A stretch of 64,000 bases of DNA, taken from assembly GCA_011503125.2 (NCBI GenBank), contig WWBZ02000073.1, positions 496,001 to 560,000 of the forward strand. The letters are read 5' to 3'. The notes beneath the pieces are model-generated. The model was not told the origin of the DNA, did no database searches, and worked only from the letters and a program-made list of their open reading frames with translations. The position numbers and the translations under genes were made by a program. Positions 47,077-58,563 of this stretch are shown in pieces (positions within the stretch are counted from its first letter, which is position 1; each line of letters begins with the position of its first letter). This DNA is from Botryosphaeria dothidea. Lineage: Eukaryota > Ascomycota > Dothideomycetes > Botryosphaeriales > Botryosphaeriaceae.

Positions 47077-49758
47077 GGCGCTCAGCTGTGACGGCGGTCA
47101 TATACAAGCGCAGCAAGATGATGGATGTCGTCGCCGAGGTAAGGTGGAGATCTCGCTGCGGACGCAAAAGACGCTGCGCTCCACACAGGCGGATGCAGCG
47201 CCCTGCGCAGCGCAGCGAGTAGATACGTGCGTGCAATGGGTCGCAGCGAGAGGAAATTCGATGCAACGGTGGGAGCGTGGGCTCACGGCAATGACGCTCG
47301 AGGGCTGGCGAGAGCGGCGAGAGGTGTTCCGTCAGCGTGTCGCATGCGATGGAGGGAGATGGCCGTGGTAGGCGGGCTCGTCGAAGAGGTTCGCAGTCTC
47401 TCAGGTCGCAACGCGAAGGTCAGCGCGAGGACGGATTTCGCTAGACCGGGAGAAATGTCCTCGTCCCCGGTGTTTAGAACTGGGCTCCTCGCTGAGGGCG
47501 ATTGCGGCAGACCAATCAAGGCAGACAAATCGCGCTGCAGTGCACGGCCATCGAGGCCTCTTGTAACTGACATCCAGGCGCCTTCAACATCACGTCGGTT
47601 TTCTTCATTTCTCTAGCGTCAGAAGTCAGTCCGGCACCGCCCGCCGCGTAGCTGCAGCCCATGACAGCCTGCCACAGGACTGTGAGCCGCGGAGGTCAGG
47701 GTCGCGCACCCACGGCTGCCCGGCAACAGCGTCGTCATTCGGCTGTGGCCGAGGCCTGTGGGAGGAGATGCATGCCAGTTCACCTCCAGCCGGCCCGCAG
47801 GTGCGGCCGCGGCACTATTGTGTAAGCCACTGCTCCCCCACGGCAGTGTTGCGACTCTAGGACACCGTACGGATGTCACTTCCGGTCCAATCAGGCCGCA
47901 GGTGCACTGCCCAAGCGCGCGTCACAGACTGGTTATAAACCGGATGCCGGCCGTTTAAGTCCGGTCGCAGCGCGAAAGTGGCTATGCAGCTCAAGCTTTT
48001 GCACGGCCGCGTGGCGGACACGCCTCCAGGTCCGGTCAGCTCGTCCCCAAACTCACCCAGCGCGGCTCCTCGTGCGCATATGCACCGCTCCCGCACGGAG
48101 TTTTCTCCGATGACAGGGCCCCCCCAGCTACCCCCCTCTGTATCTCTCATACGTAATGATACGCGGCGCCACTTACCTCCTAGAAGGCCCGTGATCCTTC
48201 TCATTCGCAAGTCAGATATGAAGGACCGTGGCGGTCTCAGCCCAAAGAGTACAATACGGTGTGTTACCTATGACGGATCCTGATCTCGCGGACCCTGCCA
48301 TAATCCCACTAGCCTTTGCAAAATCACGCCGTCTTATCGCCAGCGTCAAAGTGCGCTTCTACTTGCGCAGTGTGCACCGACATGAGCATTCTAGAATGAT
48401 AGCTTGCAAAATGCTTTGCAGTTCCCGCGTTTCGCTTTTCAACACATAGCAACCCTCGCCAACCAATTGCACCCGAGACGGGCCATGGAACAAGGACACT
48501 TCTTGATCCAGTAAGGAAGTAACGAGATGTCTTTAAGTTTGCAATGTTTTCCGGCCGATGGCGCAGTGGTGCCCAATCCTAGACGACTGATTCAACGCCT
48601 TTTGTCTTCTATCGATTGAGCGTCTGGCGGTGAAGCAAACCAGGAAGCGTTTGCAGACGGCCTGGCACACGACGTCCAATTAAGCCGTGGCCGGCTCGGT
48701 AACGCCGTCTGAGCCCAATGGTCATCACTGCTCGCGCCCACCCGACTAGGGAGCCATGTAAGGCAGGGTCTGAGGAGCTAAACATTAATCGAGCATCTCC
48801 GAGAGCAAGACCGAGTTCATCGAGACCACCCAATTGCCAGAATGCAATAATGCAAGGGCGTTGCTGGTGAAAGATGTCGCGATTTTCTGTGATGGCCCCG
48901 GCTCTACTACGATGGTTCGCGATCGACGATCCCGCTGGGCCCTCTCTATCGAATAACACCTCTGCAAGCCGCTGCCTGAACGATCCCTAGCCCTGAGATA
49001 GACCTACAGACCCATTGTGACGGACATGTCTTGTGACCTCAAAGTTGAATCCTGCAGTGTCTAATTGCAACTTGTGGCCGAAGCTGTTGCATGGACAGTT
49101 TGATTCAGCTTCATGAAAGCACTCAATTCGGACATACTTCAATAAGCGTTCACCAATTCGATATGCTCTTATCTACTAGCACTAGCGTATCAGTCACTGG
49201 GTACATCCTACCAGAAGCACGAGTCATTGAATGCAAAATGTTGAGATTCCCTGTTGCTTAATCGATGGCAGCTGATAGCCATGCATTACAACGAAATCGG
49301 TTTGCCATACCAAGTAAGCGGATATTTTCGGATCGAGAGGAGCGTAATTTTATCATTCTAGGGTGATTTGGGCAGTCGTGGACAGTGGCTGTTGCACACA
49401 GTTGGTTCTGCATACATGGTCGCCCGCGTAAGTTACGTCGGGGTTGTGACAAGACGTGAGTAACTGCGGGCATACGGAAAATCGGCTACAGCTGCAACCT
49501 GATTACTTCTCCGCCGGAGTAGAGTAGACATGTGTCTGGTTATCTCATCAGAGCGCAGGCATGGACCAGTGCGGCCTCCAAAATTAATTTAAACCCCCAA
49601 TCTGATCTGCGGTCAAGTGCGTTGTTCCAAGTCAACCTCGTCTCATACACGACGTCTACTGTACGCAAGCTAGGATTTTCCGAGAACTTTTTACGGATGC
49701 TGCCACACTTTTACGACCAGAATTGCACCTTTCGAACCTGAAAACGCAGAATATCCCA
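47077..49758. other. 2.7 kb gene-poor stretch
   Basis: The first kilobase is G+C-rich and belongs in part to the promoter of the Zn2Cys6 gene; the rest is more AT-rich. No open frame longer than about 190 codons lies here and none shows a family feature; the longest overlaps the DNA-binding exon of the regulator and is a shadow. Confidence 0.4.
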
Positions 49759-50855
49759 TCATCGCTCTAACACAGAAATGGGTGGATTCGGTCCCACGTT
49801 ATCAAGTATTCTATCCAACAACTTACCTAGCTCTTCAGCAACGAATTCCGGGTCATCTCTTTGGATAAAATGTCCACAATTCTTGGCGAAGACGGGTCCT
49901 TTCACGTGATTGCTGGACCTCAGTAGTCGCGTGAGATCCTTGTTATAGGCTTCCCAGACTGGTTTCACGTATGCGTTTGTTATGGCCTTGGGGATTTGTA
50001 GACTCCCCTGCGACTGTGTGTTAGTGATGAAGAGCCAGGCAGCGCTTGTATATGAGCGCAGATTGTCACTAAGAAATGGCAAATTACCGTCTCGCTCTGC
50101 TCTGCAAAAGCTTCCGGATCATGGCCTACAACGATCAAATACGGGTCTCTTCCTCCTGGACCAGCTGGACCAGAAGGAAGTTCGGGAGCGTTGGCGAATG
50201 GCAGCAAACCCGCCAGGTTCCGCCGGTCGAAATGCTCTGCATTCGGGACAGTCGGATGGAACATGTCTCTGTACTTCTGTCTAGCGGCGCGGAGAGTTTC
50301 AACATCAATGTCGGCAGGCAGAGAGTGCTCGTCAAACCCGTCCGCATCCGGGTCTGGGAACATCGAAACGAAGTCGGTGTTGGCCATCATGGAGTCAAGG
50401 AAGACATATGCGGCAACACGACCCGGATGCTTGGCAGCGTACAGGCGGGCAATCGGACAGCCGATGGAGTTACAGACGAAGACCAGGGCGATCCGGTCCA
50501 GGGAAGTGTGCAGATCGGCTTCGCAGAACTGGATCAGAAATTGATGCAGGTCAGTGGTGACAGTGCAGGCATCATGTCCATAGGGCCTGGGGGGATCGCC
50601 ATCAGCAGGATCAAGGTCGGAGTCACCCTGGCCGTATCGATCATACGTCAGAAAATGCGGGAGCGGCCGGCGGGAGCGGGTCGAAATGAGGCTTTCCACG
50701 GCCGGGGCCCACGAGGATCGCGGCAACAGCAGGCCGTTCAAGAACACGACGAGAGTAGTGGAGAAAGGCCCGTGTTCGGGGGATGCGGGGTGAGTGGAGT
50801 AGTGCAAGGACGCGCCCGGCTTCGTGGAAAGGCACAGCGCACGCGACTGCATCAT
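49759..50855 (-). CDS. Alpha/beta hydrolase
   Basis: Two exons, 50855-50088 and 50013-49759, give 340 residues. It has the order of an alpha/beta hydrolase: VVFLNGLLLPRSSW (oxyanion-hole region), FLTYDRYGQGDSD, a nucleophile elbow with Ser130 in FVCNSIGCPIARLYAAKHPG, YLIVVGHDPEAF (near the acid), and His in KNCGHFIQRDDPEFVAEEL close to the C-terminus. The elbow reads C-N-S-I-G, where the first glycine of GxSxG is Cys. The 74 nt intron has a CTAAC branch point and a CACAG end, and joins at phase 0. No signal peptide, so probably intracellular; the substrate is unknown. It is transcribed away from the gene at 51195. Confidence 0.85.
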
Positions 50856-51194
50856 CGTCGAAGAGTTCGTGTCGCTGGAGTGCAGGCAGCTGGCGGCCTG
50901 CCTTAAGAGGCCACTAGCGGTCGCACACGTCGGCCCTGCGCGCCAAGCGCAGAGATCTGCAGGAACGGGCGAGCCGAATCGAATCTAGCAGCAGGGTCTG
51001 GCACGCTGCGTCACTACTGCCACGCCTCAGCCCGACAGCGTTGACGCTTTTCCCAACCATCCCCAACCAGCCGCGCGCCGCGAGCCCAGAGATGGCCCGT
51101 CTGCATTCTCCAGACAGCGTCGCCCGAGCATCCCAACACCACCGCCCGCCGCCATTTGCCCCTGCCCACGCGCCCGCCCGCGTAGCGAACAGTG
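50856..51194. other. Divergent promoter
   Basis: About 340 bases separate the start codons of the hydrolase (minus) and the coiled-coil protein (plus), so this short GC-rich stretch must serve both. Confidence 0.4.
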
Positions 51195-52618
51195 ATGACT
51201 CCGCTGCCTGACCGGCCAAGCGCACGAGAGCTGACTTCGCCTCCCCACACAGCGAACGGCACACCGCTCGCGCACCCCCAGACGAAACGCTCGCCGCCCG
51301 CTGCCTTCGAGCCCACCCCGAACGACGCCCTGTATCTGCCCTTCTCTGCGCTGCCCCCGCCCGTGGTTCCGCATCCCACAATGATACCCACGTCGGTGCC
51401 GGTCCGAGAGAGCGTCCCTTCCGCCAGCCCCATCCCGCTGTCCGGCCACAGCTCCCGCCACGGCACCAATCGCGTCGCATCACCCCTCACTCCGCCCGAT
51501 CATGGCGTTTCCCACGCCATCACCCCTATCGGCCAGCCCGACGGAGTGGGATCCGCTGCCTCCGACGAATGGAGGAAGCTGCTGGCTAGCGCACGCAGCA
51601 ATTTTGATAACGAGCGCCGCGTATGGGAGCAGGAGCGCCAACTCTACCAGCAAGACATCGCACGCTTGAGGGCTGCCCTCGATGCAAAACAGCAGGAAAT
51701 GCTCGTCATGACAACCAAACTCAAGCAGGCCGAGCTGGCTCTTGGTGATCCTAGCAGCTTTCATAGCTACATCGTTTCACCCCCATCCGCAACCAACAGC
51801 CGAATATCCCCAGTCAAAAGCCCGCCAATAGGCCCCCAGACCGGCTGCTCCGTGAGTCCGCCCACGCAGGCAGGCTCGTCGCGCCAGAGCAGCCTGACAA
51901 GTCATCCTGGGATTCCCGGCATGCAATATCAACCATCGCGCTTCACTGTCACCCATCACGGCATGGATGGAATGTCCACAGGTTAGGTCAAGGCACCCTT
52001 GAGATAGTGATCAGTCGCTGACTTGCATAACTAGTTGGAGGCGCACGTGTGGGTAATATTGAGGAGGAGCCGCCCTCACCTGTCTCCACAGCTGCACACC
52101 TATCACCAGCCCCGGAAGCATACCGCAGACATGCGGGGCACACTCCTGGAAAGGTTGGATCTTTCAGTATGGAAACGACCCCTGGAGAGAAAACGCCCAA
52201 AGCGATCCCACCGCCTCCTCCTGTTGAAGAAGATGTCGCTGTTCAGAGCGAATCAAGTGAAGACGAGGATCCGCCAATGCAGGAGCCCCTCTTCCTCCCA
52301 CCCCGCCCTGACAGGCCTGAGGGATCCTCTATGCTGGACGTACTTCATGAGAGGCTTGCTGTCATCAGTGAACATCCCGAAGATCAGAGGCCCGCCGTCT
52401 TGCAAGGGATCCCTCCTTCCGAAGCCAGCGAGTCCGAAGTCGATCCTATGGATAACGCGGCGTCACTTCCGGCTGATCCAGGAGAAGGCGATGATAGTTC
52501 TGGCTCACCCAAACCACAGGTTCCTGGCATCAGGCTGAAGACAAAGAGAAGTTACAATTTCGGTGCGCCCATCGGGGAGATGCCCAAGAGACACGCGGCG
52601 GATTTCGAAGACTTTTAA
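51195..52618 (+). CDS. Hypothetical coiled-coil and disordered protein
   Basis: Two exons, 51195-51981 and 52035-52618, give 456 residues. Seen: a Pro/Ser-rich N-terminal 125 residues, then a predicted coiled coil of about 50 residues (WRKLLASARSNFDNERRVW through KLKQAELALG), then Ser/Pro-rich sequence with SPVKSPP, and an acidic, Glu/Pro-rich second exon ending in RSYNFGAPIGEMPKRHAADF. The many SP/TP sites suggest phosphorylation. The 53 nt intron ends TAACTAG. I do not recognise the family; a scaffold or cytoskeletal role would fit but is a guess. A GTG three bases before the ATG is not used as start here. Confidence 0.65.
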
Positions 52619-54099
52619 TCTGATCAAGAGTTCCGGAACCGACTCGATGCCTCCTGCAAGGGGCATTCTCCAATCGTTCGTGTGTCAGCGTCAGTCTTAT
52701 TTATATCCGACTTGGCTCAAGTCTCTCAGGCGGCTGGCTCGACGAACGACTAGATTTCTATTCTGTTCGACGAAATGAATGACCAGTTGACAAGACTACA
52801 AAAAGGCATTGAGGGGGTTATCTTGGTATATCCGGGCGGGGGGGAAATTTCAGACTAGAACGCTCAACGGAAAAGGAAAAGGCGCAATGGAAGAGAAGGG
52901 AACCTGACAATCGACTATTCGAGTACGAGATGTTCCTGTCTTTGCTTTCCGTTGCACGTGGATAATGCTACGTTACGCGGTGTCATGCCTTCATGGCCTG
53001 GCATTTTGTTGTTCGTGCAACTAAGATGGGTACGCTGAAGCGTGTTTCAGGACTTACTGGGTGCATGTTCGCTGAAGCGCGTACAAAAGGGATCTCCACA
53101 ACTCATCCATCACATCTTAAGGTTTGCCAAATCTACATTCCTCGGGACTCAATCCCCCGCTCTTTGAACGAAGGGTCCATATTAACATCAGTCGGTGGAA
53201 GATAGTATCTCAGAACAGTATGCCCCAAGCAAATCAAATTTCTCCTTGGCTATGTCTCCAAGTTTCCACGTTTGCATCGCTCAAAACGTCATATTTTCCC
53301 CCATCCATGTATAACCGCAATCGCTGTTGAGCGCCTCACCCCCACCCATGTCGATCAACGATCAGCGCAGCTGGCACGCAGAAATGCCTTCTATTCTCGT
53401 GCGCATGGTTCCGCATCCCTTGCATCTGCATATCCCCCTCCTCTGTCCCTTCTCGGTTCACATGCCAAAACGCGTTTCGCGCGGGCCCTACGTGTCAGAC
53501 ACGTACTCACTCTTAATCTTGGAGCTCAGAAGCGAGGAAACCTTCTGCCAACTCTGGGACAAAGAAGGGGTGCTGACTGTCGACGGTAAGTCATTCGGTT
53601 CAGCCACACGAGCAGCCAACGCGGTACTTTTTTCCTTGCAGAAGAAAACGACCGCCCTCCTTCCCTTCGCCCTCGCTCAATTCCTCCCAGCTGCAAGAAA
53701 GGAAGGCCGGAAAAGGTATGCCTTGTTCGTGTTGTCTCGCTCGTGTGCCTGTCGATGCGAGGGGACACCGTCCCGAACAGGTTCACGAGAACAGGTTCGA
53801 GGCCGGGAGGGTGATGTGATGTGTGAGTATAAGGGCGCCTGCTGCCGCTCCCCCGTAAGTGCTAGACGGCTGGATCAGACCGCGACGGACAACGTCTTCG
53901 TTCCCTCGTGACGAGCTTCTCGTCCGATCGATCATACGCTCGCTGGCACTACATTCGTTTTTCGAGCAATACATTTAAAGTCTTTCATTCAAACAAGCTC
54001 GACCACGACCGCGTCGGAGTCATAGCCAATACCGCCCACCATACATTCAATACACGAGCGACGAGCAATATCATCTTCGAGAGATCAAGAATCCCCACC
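52619..54099. other. 1.5 kb stretch without a supported gene
   Basis: An open frame at 53327-53911 has an intron-like segment inside (GTAAGT near 53586, CTTGCAG near 53641), which may be part of a spliced leader of the secreted-protein gene. No domain was seen. Confidence 0.35.
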
Positions 54100-54620
54100 A
54101 TGAAGCTCCTCGCCAACGCCCTCCTCCTCGCCGCCGCCGCCACCGCCGCCGCCATCCCCACGCCCGCTAGCGAGGCCGACATCGACGCCCTGCGCGCCCA
54201 GGGCCTGTCTGAGGTAAGTTGCCGGTCGAAGGGAAATCCTCCCCACATTCATCTCGTCCAAATCCTCTCCACCCAATCGCCCTGAGAAATGACACTCATC
54301 CGCCAAAACAGCACGACATCGCCGCCCGCTTCCCCCACGCCCACGCCACGGCGACGCTCCTGCGCCGCACCATCGACGCCGACGAGGAGGTCGCGCCGGG
54401 CCGCTTTGTCGTCACGGCCCGCGAGATCGAGGGCCACGCCGGGCTCGACGAGAACAGCGCGTTCGGCGAGGCCGTGGCCAAGCACGTGTACGCGGTCAAG
54501 GCGTTCATCGACGGCGTGATGCGCGGGCGGATCGCGACGGCCGGGAATGGCGGGGTGCCGATGAAGAGGGCAATCGAAGAGGGGGAGATGAGGCCGAGGA
54601 GGTGGATTTATCATTGGTGA
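54100..54620 (+). CDS. Small secreted protein, cysteine-free
   Basis: Two exons, 54100-54213 and 54312-54620, give 140 residues. The N-terminus MKLLANALLLAAAATAAAIP is a clear signal peptide with likely cleavage after the last Ala. The mature part has no cysteine, is rich in Ala, Arg and Glu and contains dibasic KR and RR sites that could be cut by Kex2. I find no known domain. Such proteins are frequent among uncharacterised fungal secreted proteins and candidate effectors, but nothing here shows a host role. The 98 nt intron is phase 0, with GTAAGT donor and ACAG acceptor. Confidence 0.7.
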
Positions 54621-54663
54621 ATGTGGTGAAAAGGGGGGAAGAGGCGCGATGGGTTGAGGGGAA

Positions 54664-54694
<31 letters not shown>

Positions 54695-55190
54695 GGCTGC
54701 AGGGATGGGGCATGCGTGAGGATGATATGATCGAAGGGTGGAGAGAAGTGGGGAAAAGGAGGGTGATTATTTGAGTGAAGTGTGTCTTTCCTGGAGAAGT
54801 CACTGGTATCTGATACTCTTGAATTCAGTCGAATTCCTCTGTTCATTCCGTGTAATGAATGAGAGCGAGAAATTACGCATCAAATCACCGGACATTCATT
54901 TAGCTGCTTTATGACGCTTGATTAGTTGGCCTGTCTCAATGCAATGATTCTATCCTTTCGCAAGCCTTTGGTGGTATATCTGTGTGTAGAGAAGGGAAAA
55001 AAAAGGACGCCACAACCCGCTACTCCACTGCATTTCCTGCGCCTGTCCGAACGCCAAATGATTCCACATCCACTGTCTCGGAAAGCCCCTTCATGATGTA
55101 GCCAACCATCAAGGAATCAAAACCGCCTTTCCGGTGACCCTATTAAACTGACGAAGTGAGTGATAAACGTTATATGGGAATCTCCTTCGT
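54621..55190. other. Convergent intergenic region with poly-G run
   Basis: Lies between the 3' ends of the secreted-protein gene and Atg3. Includes a run of 30 G (listed separately). No gene seen. Confidence 0.4.
54664..54693 (+). repeat. Homopolymer of 30 G
   Basis: An unbroken G run beginning 44 bases after the stop codon of the secreted protein, flanked by further G-rich sequence. It would lie in the 3' untranslated region and can form stacked G-quadruplexes. Its exact length is likely to be uncertain for sequencing reasons. Confidence 0.85.
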
Positions 55191-56319
55191 CTATACACCC
55201 ATAGTGAAGTCGTGCTCGATGCCCGGTGTCACACTGGCCATGAACTTCAAGAACACGACCAAATACTGATCAACTCGGATGGCGACCTCGTCTTCAGGCG
55301 CGGCAGTCTGATCCAAGACTTCCCACTCATCACCGTCACCCTTCTTATCGTCCTTCTTGTCGCCGATCTGGACGCCTTCCAACTGTTCTGCCAAGCCCTC
55401 CATACCGAGCTCTGCACCATGAATCTTGCTAACATCTTGTCCTGCCTTGATCTTGGCAAGACGCAGCTTCAGGGCAGCGTCGGCGCGGTCGAGGAGGACC
55501 TTCATGACCGAAGCGTGCTTGCAAGGGTGCACCGAAGCCATCTTGATCCCGGCATCGAAGAAAGGGAAATCCTCCAGCGTAACGGTCTTATCCTTGTAGT
55601 CGCCCACAATATCTTCCATCATCAGATGAGGCGGGAGCGGCTCCGAAGGAGAGAGATAACCTGACAGATAAAGGCGCGGCGTACGGTAGTAGGGCGTGTA
55701 TGTTATGTAAAGCGTGTAGGTGCGAAGGGGCCTTGAGAGTACTGTTAGCCATCCGTCATCACACGAGAGAGAAACAGGGTACTCACGCAGCAGTTCCAGA
55801 GCCAGCTTTGGTGTCGCGGATGATGGCCTCCTCATCATCCTCGTCGTCTTCCATATCCGGAATCTCGTCATCTGTCTCAGGCGCATCACTGACCTCGCCT
55901 TTGTCGTCGACAGTCCGTACGTCCCTGGCAGCACGCTCTTGGCTCGACCCCATGTTGTTGCCACCGCCGCCGGTCCTTAGCCAACCATCATCGTCGTTGT
56001 CGCCGGGACCACCTGCGAAACCATCGCCAACAACAGTACCGTCGTCGCCTCCATCACCGGCAAAGTTATCATCCAGACGGCGGTGGCAAGGGACACCGCG
56101 AGTCACCAAGAACTGCTTGCCCTCGGGCAGATAGCTGACGCGCTTGGAGGGGTGCGAAGCATCGGCCCACGACCACGAGGGGAACTTGTAGACGAGGAAG
56201 TCACCGGCTGCAACAAACTCCTCCGGAGTGATCTGACCGGTGGCGCGGAAGGTTGAGGTATGGCTTATGGGCGCATATGTGTCGCGCAGGGTGTTGAGGG
56301 TGCTGCGGAGGTAGTTCAT
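55191..56319 (-). CDS. ATG3: Atg3, E2-like enzyme of autophagy
   Basis: Two exons, 56319-55787 and 55731-55191, give 357 residues. Atg3 transfers Atg8 from Atg7 to phosphatidylethanolamine, a step needed for autophagosome growth. Seen: the family start [19 protein letters not shown] with [23 protein letters not shown], an acidic flexible insertion (about 110-165), [21 protein letters not shown], the catalytic Cys248 in the HPC motif ([12 protein letters not shown]), and the C-terminal [18 protein letters not shown]. The 55 nt intron ends TCAAG rather than the nearer AACAG, because only that keeps the frame into PLRTYTLY. Cytosolic, membrane-associated when active. It is divergent from the dioxygenase gene. 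Confidence 0.95.
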
Positions 56320-57058
56320 GCTGGGAGGCGCTGTTGTGGGGCGCTTCGAGTGCGGGGTGGAGCGGGTAGGAACTCGAGCGAGCTGGGTCGCTTTGTTCGA
56401 TGGTCGAGTCTGGTGATGGGTGCGGGTTTGAAAGGATTTCTGGAATGTTCAGAGGAGAGTTTAGGGGTCGTTTCGCGCTGATGGACCGTTGGAGGGGAGA
56501 GGGAGTGGTAGAGGTGAGGGCTGAGCGGGACGTACCAGTCAGTAGCTGCCTTGGGGCCGGGGCGGGCGGTGAAGCTTAGATATCTTATCGCACGTGCGGG
56601 TCCAGTTAGGCTAGTGACCCCGGCGCCTGACGCCCAACCACTGACATCACTCCGTCCTGGTCACTCTGCTGTCCGAGACGTCGCGGTCACTCGGCATATT
56701 TTCGCAACTGAGAGTGTCGCGCCAGCAGAACATCTCACTGGAAGCCATGGCCCAGACAGTTTGACATCATTTCCAACACGCTTCCAGATCTAGACGAACA
56801 CGATACTCGTACTTGAATGCGACATCCTGTCAATCGAAACCACGTGGGTCCATAATGCGTGCGTTTGAGCAGAGACGAGTATTTTGCAGCTGGACATGGC
56901 ATGGATGGATTCAGTGGCCTGTTTCTAGCTCCCCTCCAAGCACGTCATCTCAGGATGCCTCTTTGATTCTGTCTTCCGTCGCTTACCCCACGTTCCTGAC
57001 CGTGCTGTAATTACTCTACCTCTATTGCGCTAAGATTCCAGCATCTGATGCGTATATA
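56320..57058. other. Divergent promoter region
   Basis: Shared upstream region of Atg3 (minus) and the dioxygenase (plus). A TATATAAT sequence overlaps the dioxygenase start codon and so is unlikely to be its TATA box. No gene seen. Confidence 0.4.
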
Positions 57059-58273
57059 ATGGCATCATCTCCTTCCATTCCTTCTTCACTTCCAATCCTC
57101 GATCTTTCCCAGGCCGACGACCCCGCACAGCGCCCGGCTCTACTTGCTCAGCTGCACGATGCTCTGTTCAACATCGGCTTTCTGTACATCAAGAACCATG
57201 GGGTTGACACATCAACCATAGCTCACCTAACTGAAAAGCTCCCCTCTCTGTTTGACTTGCCTACCGATGTCAAAGCCGGCCTCTCCAAATTGAACTCCCC
57301 TCATTTCCTGGGCTACAGCGGCTTCGCCGAAGAAACAACGTTGGGGAAGAAGGACCTCCGTGAGCAATTCGACTTTGCAACCGAGCTCCCAGTCGTCCAC
57401 CATGATCCCAAATCGCCCGACGCTCAGGTGGACGGGAAAAACACTCACAACCCTCCCGACGAATCTCGCGACTTCTCAAACATCTACTGGCGCCTCCGCG
57501 GCCCCAATCAGTGGCCACCGGAGGACCTCCTTCCCAATTTCCGACAAGCCTTGACCGCCTACCACGATGCCGTCCAAGCGCAATCCTACCGCTTCGTCCA
57601 CCTCGTCGAAGAGGCCTTCGGCATCCCCACCGGAACATTCGACCACTTCTTCCGCGGCCCAGATCATAGAGCCCCGGGAACCGTAGCAACAGCAGCAAAT
57701 GGGACCAACATCAACGCCTCGTACCTCCCACCCCAGCACCGCATCAAACTCCTCAGATACCCGCCCACCCCCGCAGCCGAAGCCGGCCAAGGCGTCGGCG
57801 CTCACAAGGACTCCAGCGGCTGGCTGACCTTCCTCCTGCAAATCGGGCACGAAGCAGGGCTCGAAGTGCTGTCGGCCGCCGACACGTGGATACCCGCGCC
57901 GCCCATCGACGGCACCTTCGTCGTCAACTTCGGCAACGCCTTCGAAGCGGCGACCGAGGGCGCCGTCAGAGCGACGGTGCACCGCGTCAGGGCGCCCGCG
58001 TCCACCTCGCCGCCGCGCTACTCTATCCCGTTCTTCCAGGGGTTGCCGCTCGATATGACCGTCTCGCAGATACGGTCGTACATCCCGGAGTCGGTGAGGC
58101 GGTTGAGGCGCGAGAGTGATGCGGCGGCGGCGGGTGGGAACGTTGTGTCGACTTTTCTTGATCCTCGTTGGGATGCGCTGGGTGAGTCGCAGTTGAGGAA
58201 GTGGATCCGCAGTCATGAGGATGTGGGTAGGAAGTGGTATGGTGATGAGGCTGTAAGCTACTATCTGAGCTGA
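57059..58273 (+). CDS. 2-oxoglutarate/Fe(II)-dependent dioxygenase
   Basis: A single exon of 404 residues, in the isopenicillin N synthase-like family. These enzymes use iron, oxygen and usually 2-oxoglutarate to oxidise small molecules. Seen: an N-terminal conserved region (LPILDLSQAD, NIGFLYIKNHGV, LGYSGFAEE), the iron ligands His249 and Asp251 (GAHKDSSGWLT) and His308 (ATVHRVRAP), and Arg320-x-Ser322 (RYSIPFF), which binds the 2-oxoglutarate carboxylate. All catalytic residues are present. The family includes gibberellin-, ethylene- and penicillin-type oxidases as well as many fungal members of unknown substrate; no biosynthetic neighbours point to one. Confidence 0.92.
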   Translation: MASSPSIPSSLPILDLSQADDPAQRPALLAQLHDALFNIGFLYIKNHGVDTSTIAHLTEKLPSLFDLPTDVKAGLSKLNSPHFLGYSGFAEETTLGKKDLREQFDFATELPVVHHDPKSPDAQVDGKNTHNPPDESRDFSNIYWRLRGPNQWPPEDLLPNFRQALTAYHDAVQAQSYRFVHLVEEAFGIPTGTFDHFFRGPDHRAPGTVATAANGTNINASYLPPQHRIKLLRYPPTPAAEAGQGVGAHKDSSGWLTFLLQIGHEAGLEVLSAADTWIPAPPIDGTFVVNFGNAFEAATEGAVRATVHRVRAPASTSPPRYSIPFFQGLPLDMTVSQIRSYIPESVRRLRRESDAAAAGGNVVSTFLDPRWDALGESQLRKWIRSHEDVGRKWYGDEAVSYYLS

Positions 58274-58563
58274 TATGTTATACACTACAAAAAGGAAAGA
58301 CAGGGAGTGGTCTCCATCTGCAACTCAATCACTTCTTCTTGATAGCAGTGCTCCCACATGTTGTAAACAAGGTTGTTTGTTTGGTGGTTGATATGGTGAC
58401 CCTTCGGACCTCATTTCCAATTCGACGTTTTGAGTGCACTGCCAAATAGTGAAGATCTACAGCACTGTCACAGTTATAATGGACACCGTAGACACACCTA
58501 GATAAAGACTCAGATAATCGTGTTTTTCCTGTCTAATGTTTCCGCTCGAAAGACAATATCCCA

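Noticed and set aside
48559..48569. TGGCGCAGTGG, resembling the A box of a tRNA gene
   Set aside because: No matching B box or foldable cloverleaf within the next 80 bases.
50914..51490. Long minus-strand open frames around 51 kb
   Set aside because: Mirror images of the GC-rich first exon of the plus-strand coiled-coil gene.
53327..53911. 194-codon open frame on the plus strand
   Set aside because: Contains an intron-like GTAAGT...CTTGCAG segment and no domain; more likely leader sequence of the following gene.
57052..57060. TATA-like sequence at the dioxygenase start
   Set aside because: It overlaps the start codon, so it cannot be the TATA box of that transcript.
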